Source of the DNA: Colias croceus
Lineage: Eukaryota > Arthropoda > Insecta > Lepidoptera > Pieridae
Assembly: GCF_905220415.1 (NCBI RefSeq)
Contig: NC_059548.1
Span: forward strand, 10,976,501-11,040,500
DNA length: 64,000 nucleotides
Direction of reading: 5' to 3'
Shown here: positions 1 through 12,200 of the stretch, piece by piece
Layout of the letters: the number at the start of each line of letters is the position of its first letter
How positions within the stretch are numbered: position 1 is the stretch's first letter
Made by a program: the position numbers and the translations under genes
The notes under the pieces: model-generated
Seen by the model: the letters and a program-made list of their open reading frames with translations, nothing else
What the model was told of the DNA's origin: nothing
Database searches by the model: none

Positions 1-248
1 TCTGAATACGCCCTAAGAGCAATAAACCTATATTGCTCTTTAGGCTCTTGGCTCTAACTTGATCTGTGTTTGACTGTTGACATTTGTCAAACAAGTTCAA
101 AGACACACTGTGATCTGTGCACTGTGAATGTTTTTATTCAGATTTCAGATAAAAATATAACATAAAACAAAAGTTGTTTAAATAAAATGAATAAAATATA
201 ATTTTGTGTACAATATAAAGAGCTGCAGATACATAAATTAAATTATTA
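1..248 (+). other. 5' flank and probable 5' UTR of mio
   Basis: AT-rich sequence upstream of the mio start codon. I see no coding exon. A very short upstream ORF (ATG at 187, four codons then TAA) precedes the chosen start. The first 60 bases contain a small inverted repeat (agagcaata...tattgctctt). No TATA box or initiator could be assigned with confidence. Confidence 0.4.
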
Positions 249-3200
249 ATGGATAACATGTCGACCGGCAAAATAGATATAATATGGTCACCAGTACACC
301 ACGACAAATTCATTGTTTGGGGTCAAGATATAACCCTTTATGAGGAGGCACGAATTAAAGATATAGAAAAGAAAACATGTACGTATTAAGGCATTTTATA
401 GAAAAATATAAAATTGTAAATAGCGTTTAAATACGTAACGATATGTTCAAAACGTTGGTGTTTCAAACTCTATGTGGTTTGTTTACATACAAATCTATTG
501 TTTTGTATGTCATTAGTGACTTTCTTGTTTAATTAAATATATTTAAATTACTGCATTGCAATCTATCATCATCAAACATAGAAATACTTGAAGTTATCTC
601 GACCTTATTCCTATTTACCATAAAAAATGATAAAAAAAATTGTAATTATTAAAATTATACAATTATTTCAGATACACCAATCTCATCAACTCGGGGAGCT
701 GTTGTAGTCGCAACTCACAATGCAAATGGTGTGAGATGTGTGGATGTCAGTGCTATCACCGACCAGCCAGACCCTATCCTTGCACTCGGCCATGCCAATG
801 GAAAGATTCTGTTGACCAGCCTCAAACAGGCGTACGATCCGTTAGGCCTTGTTGGCAGAGAGTTTTGTAAGTTCTATTATGATTTAAAATATAATCTTGA
901 TTTTTGATTGGAGATAGTTTAATGTAACATTCTTATATGTATTCTTAAAACTTGTTCAAGTGTAATTTATTACAATAGTAAAACACACAATATTAGTCTA
1001 TCAATAAGAGAGCCTATACCCACCATCGACAGTCGGTAACAGCCTCACAAAGGTAACTTTGTGAGTGCTCATGGGCGGTGGTGATCACCTCACTAGGTGA
1101 CCCACCTGCTCCGTTACCCGCTCTCTTAATTAAAAAAAAAAAATCAATCAATACAATTTTTTGCATATTATGTACTAGCTTTTCATAATTATTGGTAAAA
1201 TCATGGTGAACTGTATTGTTTCATGTTTATGAGATGGCCTAGTATTATTTTCTGCCTATGCTGTAAGAAAAAAAAACCCTAGGCAATTTCCATCCATTTA
1301 TCATTAAATAAAAAAAAGTATTCCTTTATACTCATTTATTCAATAATTGTCTTGCAGCGGCGCGATACCCGCGCGCGTGCAACACGCTAGCATGGAGCCA
1401 CATGGATCCACACCTACTGGCAGTGGGCATGGACAAGCACCGCTCTGACAGCTGCATCCTGCTGTGGGACATGCAGACATGTGGCACTGAGGAGTTCAAT
1501 GGAGGTAAATGAGATATGATGAATTAAACATAGGCGAGGTTAGACAAAAGTTTTATGGATTTTTCAAATTGGAAAAGTTTTTTTTGAAATGTGTATTAGC
1601 TTCGAATTTAGATAAATTCAAGAAGCTTTAATCCTGTATGCATTGATATGAAATAAGACTCACAAGTACACTTGAAAATTGTCCAGAGCAAAAAACTGCG
1701 TATGCGTATATTAGGCAGAAATGTCTGATTTTCTATGAGCTATAGTCTATACCAGGGGTTCCCAATATTTTTCAGCTCGCGGCGCAGTTTCATGTTAAAT
1801 TTTTTGTCACGGCGCCCTACCAACCCAACCTAGCTATTTGCGGTACTCGCGAATATAAGCAGATCAACTCACGGCGCGCGCGCCCCTCTTAACTTTCTAC
1901 GGCGTACCAGGGCGCCGCGGCGCACAGTTTGGGAACCCCTGGTCTATACAATAGACTGAATGTTTCTTCGACAAACTAAAGTTTGAATTTCAATTAATGT
2001 TTTATACAATGTGGCTCATACATTTTTGATGACCTTATAATAGGTGGTTACGAGTCTAGTTGTTTTAAATACTTAGTTCATATAATGACTTTATGTAATA
2101 AGGAATGTTTATAATGAATATCATAATATAAATGCACATTTGAATATTACATTATACAGTACATCAACAATTGAAATGCGAAGATCCTAGTTGAATCAAT
2201 AAAAGTTAACATTTCAATTATTTATTTGCCTACATCTGTTAAAAACGTGACCTAACTTTAAAACTCTGCCTAAACTGCACTCAAAACTCTATGACAAAAG
2301 AAATATAACTCCACAGAGAGTTCGTCCCCGCCGACGGGCGAGACGTCCCGGCCGGTGGTGGAGCTGTGCGCGGGCGAGGCTGCGCACGCGGTCGCGTGGT
2401 GCGGGTTCGCGCCGCGCACATTACTAGCTTCTATGAACTTGAAGCATATCAAGATATTTGATTTAAGAGGTAAGTTATTTGCACAGAACAAAAAACATTC
2501 GAGTCGATTGTCAGCTGTCAATCCTTTTTTCCATATTTAACCGACTTAAAAAAAAGGAGGAGGTTATCAATTCGGCCGGTATATTTTTTTTATGTATGTA
2601 CACCGATTACTCCGGTTCTTAACCGGTTTCTTAACCGATTTACGTGATTCTTTTTTGTTCGATGCGGGATGGTGTCGAATTGGTCCCATAAAAATTTTAT
2701 TCGACTAGACCCAGTAGCTTTTATTTTATGAGCATTTTTGTCTGTACTCGATGACTTAATTGAAATGTAGCAAGTAACTTTGATTCACTTCCCGGTAACC
2801 GATTGAGCTGAAATTTTGTATACGTATATAAATTGGATAGCGATGAAACATTATCATGACATAGAGCTGATTTGATGATGTAATCGGAAGGTGGCCATAG
2901 GAACTCAGTAATAAATTGAGTCAACTTTATCGAGATTGGGCTCGTTTGATTTGTGTTGAAAAATAAAAAGTATTAAATAAAAATAACTGCGTTAAAAACA
3001 ACCGACTTCAAAAACGGAAAAGTAATAAATAAAAAAGATTTGATATTATTAATTACTATATATTATTTAGATGTGCTATTTATTAAGTCGGTTGTTTTTA
3101 ACGCAGTTATTTTTATTATTTATTAATTAGGACGTGTTGTTCGGAATTAGAGTCCAAAAATGATAGCAGACAAAATAATATCCGTTATGGTCTATGGAGG

Positions 3201-6200
3201 CTCGCCGTAATTTGTCAAAAATTTATAAAAAATATCTAGTCAAAATGAACCTTAATCCTTAAGAAATTAGGACTATTATAGATTGAAGAGCAAACAAGAC
3301 TTTCTGGAATATTATTTAAAAAAAAAACGAATTTCGTTTTATTGATGATGTGGCGCATATCGATACTTTAGAAAAGACAAACAAATATTAAATTTTAATT
3401 TCGTTTGTACAATTTATTTATAGATTTCCCAAAGAGGCTAATTTAAAATGGATAATGCAACTCGACGAGTTAACTGGATGCCTTGGATGCATTAAGCACT
3501 CTAACTTAAAGGTCGGTGGCCTACATCAAACCTACGGCAGTTCCAAGATTTAAAATGATGCATATTTTCTGTTTGTGTTTTGTAAATAATTATAATTTAT
3601 ATTATAATTCTATTCCGTTTTTTATTAAATAATAATAACATGGAAAGACGTACACAAAAAAAATAGAAATAAGAAATTGAACAAGTACAATTTGTAGGTA
3701 GGCACTTAACCTAATGCACTAAAAGATAATTACCTATACACAACAATAGTTGACAAAAAATATTATTAAAACTATACCACGCAAAATTGACATTGTAGGT
3801 ATTTTGAAATAGTGCTAAACGTAAATTTTCTTAAATTTTATATTTTTGTTACAATAAATCACAAAAATCGAGAAAAAGTGAATTCTCAGTCAATTTTCTT
3901 CACATAATGAGGCAAAATTGTCAGTGAGCCTTAAAAAAATATATCTTGACCAAATATATTTTTTTAACTGCATAAAAACATTATCGAACGCCATAAAATT
4001 AATCTGTATTGCAATATTAATGCTAACAATACCCACACGGTGACTTTTCTCAAATTTTTTTGTTTTTTTATCATTATAGCTGAAATCCTGAAAGTGTATT
4101 TATTCAAAAAAAATATTACGTTTATTCCGTTTCTTTCTTGTGATTGAATATCATAATTAGCACTGTTTTTTTTTTCTGGGATAATTACCGAGACGTGATC
4201 AGCATATAAAACAGGCTCATACATAATTGCATCAGGAAGGTCATTGATATATAATAGGAACAATGATGGTCCGAATATACTTCCCTGTGGTACTCCATTT
4301 TGATAATAATGTTGTTAACATAATATATTTGTACCGTATTTGATGTATAATTGTTGTTAATGTGTTAATGTTCACTATTTCGTAAGTGACTTTATAATTA
4401 CTTTGAGACTAGACCTGTTATGTCATTATATATTAGTACTTTTTTTTTTTTATAAAATTGGAAGGCAAACGAGCAGACGCAATGGCCGATGTTGTTGGCA
4501 GAGTGCGTCGCCCATAGACGTCCACAACATACGTTGTGGGTGTTGCCTACCATAGAGGGGAATGGGATGGGATAAAAACGGTCATATGGAAAAAGGTGGA
4601 GCTAACCGTGAATTAGGAAGAAAGCTACGGTTGAAACGCACCGTTGTGCTGCGCCAACCATCCAGGTGGTGAGGATGGTATAGGCTTTTGTGGCGGGCTG
4701 TGCGATGATGGAATTGAGCGGCCGGAATAATCTCAAACAGCTCTTCAGAACACTCACCGTGATACAATCGGTAAAATATGGAAAGACACCCTAAGTCCCT
4801 TCTTAGCGATAGAGGGTCAAGCCTTTCGGTCAATCTGTGGTCGTTGATGATTCGAGCCGCTCGACGTTGGATGCGGTCAAGTGGAAGAAGTTGGCAGTTC
4901 GGGGCTCCAGCCCATAGATGAGAGCAATACTCCAAGTGGGGTCGCACCTGAGCTTTGTATAGTAACATAAGGTGACTTGGCTCGAAGTACTGCCTCGATC
5001 TATTGAGCACACCCAACTTTTTAGAAGCCAGTTTTGCTTTTTCTTCCAAATGACCGCGAAATTGGACGTCTTTCGAAATATCAACGCCAAGGATTCCGAT
5101 GTAGGGTGAAATACTTAGGGTAGTGCCCTGAAAGCGGGGTGCACTGCCAAAAGAAGACTTTTTTGCCGAGAAAGCGCAGACCTGTGTCTTCTTGGGGTTG
5201 AATTCCACGAGGTTTAGTCTACCCCATTCTGAGACCTGTTCCAAGGAGGTCTCAATATTAGAGACAAGGCTCCTTCGACACTCATCTATAGTTTCCTTGG
5301 AGGGTTTTGCATGGCCGGTATAACTGGCATCTCCAGTGCTGTCATCTGCATAGCAATGAATGTTGCTGGTTTGCAACATATCATTGATATGCAGAAGGAA
5401 CAGCGTAGGAGATAGCACGCAGCCTTGGGGCACACCAGCATTTATCGGCAGAAGTGCGGAGCATGAACCGTCTACAGCGACCTTGATGCTCCTGCCATTG
5501 AGAAAGCTAGCGACCCAATCGCACAATCCCCCAGGTAGTCCGTAAGATGGAAGTTTGGAGATAAGTGCCTTGTGCCAAACCCGATCGAAGGCCTTGGCGA
5601 TGTCCAAACTTATAGCCAACGCTTCCCCCTTACTCTCAACTGCTTCCGCCCATTTGTGGGTTAAATAGATGAGAAGGTCTCCAGCTGAACGACCGTGTCG
5701 AAAAACGTAACGTAACTTACGTAATGGTTAACAAAGTCAAAAGCATGGGTCGTATCAAAAAGTGAATACCCGATTGTATTTGCAGCTTTTTGATGATATC
5801 ATTTTTCTAAAAGTCGGTAAAACTCTCAGGAAAGTAGTAACTGCTTAACGACGCCATATTCCCAATATTGTAGAGAAAATGAAAAATGGCTAAGTCGAAA
5901 TTCGAATTTTTTTTAAGCAAAATTATCAGACAATTAGACTAGTGATCAAAGTTTGAAGAAATCTTAGCAACTAATTAATATTCGCAGAGCCCGGTGGCAA
6001 AGCGGCTGGCACAGCCGCGACGCGGCAGTGCCTGGGCGTGTGCGCGGAGGCGCAGGGCTACCAGCTGGCGTCGCGCGGCGACAGCGCCGTGTGCGTGTGG
6101 GACGCGCGCGCGCTCGCGGCGCCGCTGCTCACGCTGCCGCAGCCGCGCCCGCTGCGCAAGATCCAGTGGTGCCCCACCAGGTAGGGCACAGTGTGCGCAC

Positions 6201-9200
6201 TTCTGTGTCAACAGGTAGCGGTGCACAGTTCTGTGTCCACAGGTAGCGTTGCTCAGTTCTGTGTCAACAGGTAGCGATGCACAGTTCTGTGTCAACAGGT
6301 AGCGTTGCACAGTTCTGTGTCAACAGGTAGCGATGCACAGTTCTGTGTCAACAGATAGCTATGCACAGTTCTGTGTCAACAGGTAGCGATGCACAGTTCT
6401 TTATCAACTTGGAGAGGTTCATAGTTCCATCAGCGAGCAGTATGTTATTGCATTCTGTTCAATTTGATTTTTTATGGTGAGATTCATTGAATTGAAATTG
6501 AAATTTATTTTTTACCTACTTTTCCAGGCGCAACTTGTTACTATCCCTGCAGCGCGACTCAAATACGCTCCGGCTGCACGACATTCAACAGGCTAATGAT
6601 TACAAATCACAACAAAGTTTCGACAGTGCTGTGAGTTGTGTCATTTCATTTATTCTTAAAGTTCTCTATCTGTAATTATAAACTATTATAATTTTTCTCT
6701 TCATGTTAATTATGAATTATATGTTATATTTTTTTTTTTGTTAAATTGGATTGTGTCACAATTTTCGTATACTTCCCTTACCTTTCCTACTAATTATCTC
6801 TTCTGAATGAAGTTTATTTAGTTGTTTATGTACTTGCAGTCGTCCGCGTCGAGCGCGCTGGAGGAGAGCGAGGGTGGTGCGGGCGCGGGGGCGGGCGGCG
6901 GGCGCAGCGCGGTGGAGCGCGACGTGGCGCCGGCCGCGCAGCCGCTGCTCGCCTTCGCCTGCCACCCGGACCACCGCGCGCGGCTCATCGCACTCACGGC
7001 TACGGGTGAGCACTTGAACTGGATACGGCATTTGATATAGTTACACCACTTGAAAATGACATTTAAAAGTTAATGTAGTAACTTAATAGTATGTTTGATT
7101 ACTGTAGAGAATAAAGAAAAGCGTTTTACTGTCAATAATGTCGATTAATCACAAAAAATTCTTGAGAAATCATTATTTAATGCTAAAACCATTGCTAGGT
7201 GTACCCCAGGGTACTATACTTGGTCCGCTAACTTTATTTCACAGGTAGCATGGTGGAGTACCGCATCAGCGAGCGCGTGACGGTGTCGTGGGGTGCAAGT
7301 GGAGCGCTGGCGTGGGCGGGCGGTGGAGCCCTGCGCGCGCTTCGCCCTAAAACGCGCAATCAGGGCACTGACCTATCGGACCTCATGAAACGCCGCGCTA
7401 CTACTGATTATGGCCTTAAGGTACACATTTGTTTCATTTAATCTCATGGTTTTAAAGTACATTTTGATTCTAGCTGTAATGCTATGGTAATTTTAAATTC
7501 TATATCTTTCTCGTTTTACTGGCAGCAGTTTAAAAAACGTTTATTGATCAATTCAGTTTCAGATCGAAATAATACGCCCGTGCCATCTAAAATATCGTCG
7601 TATGTTTGTACATATTAGTTAAAATTAAGAAAATGAAATTCGTCACTAGTTCAAACCTTCCTCGAAGAACCAAATAAAATACACACAAAAATTATATGCA
7701 TGTGATACAAAATTGTGGACTGTAATAATATTTGGTGTATCTGCAGGCGGATCTGTGGCAGAACGCGGAGCTGGCGGAAGATGAGGCGTTGAGTGGTCTC
7801 TGGCATTTTCTAGCGCTTAGCAAATCGCTCGTTGAAGATGGTACTGTTAGTTTGTGGTGTATTTGTGTTTTAAATAAAAAACACAAAATTAGTAAAAATT
7901 ATTTATTTTCACAACACAACTTTTACACACACACAGTATATATATTTCACTTTACGATTCACAATATAGAACTTAACGGATTCTATAATATAGTATAGGG
8001 ATTCGTCCCCTGCACCCCGCGCGGTTACTGGTACTGGTACTCCTCTCAGGCTAAGCCGGTGAAACCGTAGCTTAGGTGGTTATGCGACCATTAAGAGAGA
8101 AGCGCCTAAACTAAGAAATCAACGCTTTATATACATACAATATTGCTGATACTGCGATATAGGCCGGTGGGGTTTATAGCCCAAGTCAGCAATATTTTAC
8201 AATGTAACACAATGTAAACACAATGGACAATGTAACAATGGACAATGTAACAGTACGCATAATTTAACTGTTTTTAATTATAATTGTTCCAATAAGATTT
8301 TGTGTACTTTTATTATTGTTTATAGGTGTGTAACGCGTGCTGGTATGTTTCGACTTATTTTTTTTTTAATAATATGTTGTTTCGTTATGACTTTTTATTG
8401 GTTTGGAATATTGAGAATCAATTTCTTTGTGAATAATTATTATGTTTTCATTTTATTGAATTTCAATAAATATCATTTTCAATTTTGTACACAAAAAGTG
8501 TCAAAATTTAAAATAGTTGGTCGTTCTATTCGCAGGCTGCATCCGCAACAGCCCGTGGAAGCACCCGGGCGTGCGCACGGTGCTGCGTGGCGGTGGGGGT
8601 GCGGGGGGTGCGGGGGGCGCGGAGTACCGCTCGGAGGCCGTGCCGTCGCTGCTGGCCGACGTGGCCAGCCGCAAGGTGGTGGTGTTCCGCAGCGCCGAGC
8701 GCACGCGCGCGCTGCAGCTGTGCGGCTGGGGCTGGGGCTGGGAGAACGCGGCGGCCGGCGTGGAGCGCGCCGAGGCGGAGGGCACGCCGTGCCGCGCCGC
8801 CGCGCTGGCCGCCTTCCACCTGCGCGCGCGCACCGCGCTCGACGTGCTGGCGCGCGCGCGCGAGCCGCGCCTGCGCGTGGCGGCGCTGGCGCTGCTGGCC
8901 GCGCCCGCGCCGCCCGACGAGCGCCTGGCGCGCGCCGCCCTGCAGGCCGCGGCGCCCGCGCTGCCCGACGCGTACCTGCGCGCGCTGCTGCACTTCCTGG
9001 CCGCGGCCGCCGCGCCCGCGCCCGACTTCGCGCCCGTGCTGGCCGAGACCGGCATGCGGCTGGAGGACCGCGTGGCCTTCGCCTGCGTGTACCTGTCCGA
9101 CGCGCGCCTGCACGACTACGTGCTGGCCACCGCCGACCTGCTGCTGCAGCAGGGCGACCTCGCCGGCGTCCTGCTCACCGGTCGGTCGCTTTCTTTATAC

Positions 9201-12200
9201 GATACATTTTTTTATTCGTAAACATTGCCCTGGTCCTTCGAGCCGGTTATGCTGATGCATTGCATGATGTGCTCACTTTTTTAGAAAAAATACCACAAAA
9301 TATGTTAATACCACAATAACTAATAGTTTTAAGCCTACTTGTGTCAAATTTAAAAAATAAAAAAAATATCGACATTACGCTTACTTGTCAATATAAACAA
9401 TGCCCTGGTCCTTCGAGCTGTTTATGTTGTACTAAAATTACACTAGTATTTCGAGCCGGACATGTTATCGAATCGCAATAAAAATTGCACTAATTCTTAC
9501 GAGTCAGTTACTTTTATGCATTTTGTTAACATTGCGTTGGACCTTCGAGTCTAATAAAATTACCGTTATTATTTTTTAATATTTGAATTAATATCTACCA
9601 GGCATCAGCCCCGAGGGCATATCGCTAGTGCAGCGCTGGCTGGAGAAGTCGGGCGACGTGCAGTCTGCGGCGCTGCTGGCGGCGCGCTGCTGCCCGCCCG
9701 ACCTGCTGCGGGACCCACACGTCACCAACTGGCTTGATAGGTACCCTCTTGTGTATATGTCCTATAATGAAATTATCTTTCTGTTGTTATTTGATGAAAT
9801 CAATTTTATTGATGATTTATTAGAGAAAATATTTTTAAGAACAACTTTTTAAGGCGCACGAGGGTTTAAATTTAACAGATGTAACGCAATTACCGTCACA
9901 AAGACGTGCGTATTTTAGAAGATTAAGAAAGTGATTGAAACCGATTGAGAGAGAGTGAAAAAGAAGTTTTAGTTCTGACATGTGTATTTTGTACGAGCGT
10001 ACTTTTTTAATTACAAAAAATTATAATTTTACATTCCTGCGTAGAATTACACCTGTTAAACAATAATACATAATTGAAACTATTTTTAGCTACCGCTCGC
10101 TGCTGGACAGCTGGCAGCTGTGGTGGGCCCGGTGCGCACTGGACACGTGGGTGTACGCGGCCCTGGGGGAGGGGGGCGGTGCGGGGGCGGGCGCGGGGGC
10201 GGGGGGCAGTGGCCCGGACGCGCGGCGCGTGGGCGTGGCCTGCACGTACTGCGGCAAGTCGGTGGCGGCGGCGGCGTCCGCGCGGCCCCGCCCCGCCTTC
10301 GCCCGCCTGCCGCCGCCCGCCGCTAAGATGAAGGTAAGATTTGATAAGATATCACTTGTTACTTGTCACTCCTAGGATCATTATATCACTGATCACTCCT
10401 AGGATATTAATCTAGTGGTCACTTTTCATACAAACTATGCTCTATTTCGTTACCTTTGACAATTTTTGCAATGCATTTTAAAGTGTGTAGATCTACAAGT
10501 CTGGTTTGAAATAAAACAAGTTTTATTTTTGCTTCAATAATTGTAATACCATAATTTTCTGTTTTTGTTTATTTCACCTGATTTCATAAAAAATAGTGTA
10601 AACACTTAAACTCGATCCTCTTAATGACCTCATTTCTACTAGATAATTAAAATATGTAATTATTTAAAAAATGCAATACAATTGTACTTAGGAAAGCGTT
10701 TAGCACAGTTTCTACTTCAATCAAAGTGAAAAAAAATTGAAAAAAAATTTATAACAATTATTGCCGTACAATCTACCTCCTAACTAACAGTTTAATAGGA
10801 AAAAAAGGTTCAGATAGTTAAAAACATAAGGCAATATGCATCTATGTCAAAGGGTTCAAGGAAGCGTTTTAGGTCTTATATTTAATTTAAGTTTTAATGA
10901 TCTTATAGTAAGAAGATATGTTATCGCATCGTAAAATTGCACTGATCAATGCCGAATGCAAATGTAAAAATACAAAAGATTTTATTACACAAATGACAGA
11001 GCAATAGTTTTTTCTTGGAAATATTATCAAAATAGTTTGGAAAATCCAAAAGTGCACGCCTCATAATCTCATCCTTTACAATAAAATTGATTATTTATAA
11101 AGAGTACACTATAAATATAATGTTCTTATTTAATTTAGGTGGTAATGACTACCTGATGATGAAAAGAAAAACAATAGAAGCGTGTTGCTCTGAAAGAGAG
11201 AATTTTTTATTACATCAATATTACAGTTACATATTATAGTTTAAAATTACACTTCTAAGACTTTAATCTTAAAAATAAACTCACCTGAAAGAGAGAAACA
11301 ACATTTAAAGCTATTGTTTTACAATTTTAATTCAATTGGTATAACCTCCTTATTTCTTAGTCGCACGTGACGCAGCAAGTGATCTTTTTAATTATAGAGT
11401 AATGTCAAACCATAGTGTACAAACACCCACAGAGTAAGTAATGACAATTGACAGCCAATTTTAAAGGAAGTCTCACATGAGAACTTCATTTACATCTCCC
11501 CCCCCCGAATCGAATAAATGAAATTTAAAAGGTTTGCTTGTTTTATTCTACTACTGGAATAAGCTTTGTAATATGAAAATAATTCGACTCTAACTTTTTG
11601 TGACCCGTATTTACTTTGTAAATTGAATTTGAAATTTTGTCTATAATTTGATATGGTCCTATTTTCAATTCATCCAGTTTTTTTCGATTTAGCCTATTTC
11701 CGTTTTCTACATATACAGAATCTCCGACTTTTAGTTCACAATGTTTTCTATTTTTATCAAATTTTTGTTTATTATAGTTGTGCGATTTTATACTATTTTT
11801 TAAGGCAATTTTGCGGTCTCGAATTAGATGATTCTGTGTTATATTTTGTTTCAGTTCCTCTGGTAGAATGTCAACATTTTTACCTTCTAATAAATATTTT
11901 GGGGAAAATCCCGTTACACTATGTTCTGTTTCGTTATATTTGTCGGTGCACTCATGAGCAATGGTTGTCCATGCAATTTTATCTCTCTTTTCATTAATCT
12001 TACATCTAATTTTATTAACTAACGTTTGGTTTAATCTCTCGTTTAGTCCGTTTGAAAATGGCGCATTTACTGCTGTGAAAACAATAGGTATATTTTCTTC
12101 TTTTAAATATTTTTTGAAATCATTTGAGTTTATGCCAGGATATTGGTCTGATAGGATTAAGGCAATTTTATAATCTTGTGTTACTTTTTTGACAAGTTTT

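Noticed and set aside
4441..5727. Treating the jockey-like reading frame as an active LINE
   Set aside because: The frame is open, but endonuclease and the N-terminal RT half are missing, so it cannot be autonomous.
8300..9319. 339-codon + strand ORF overlapping mio exon 10
   Set aside because: It uses a different frame from the conserved MIOS reading. The Arg/Ala/Gly-rich translation is a by-product of GC-rich third positions.
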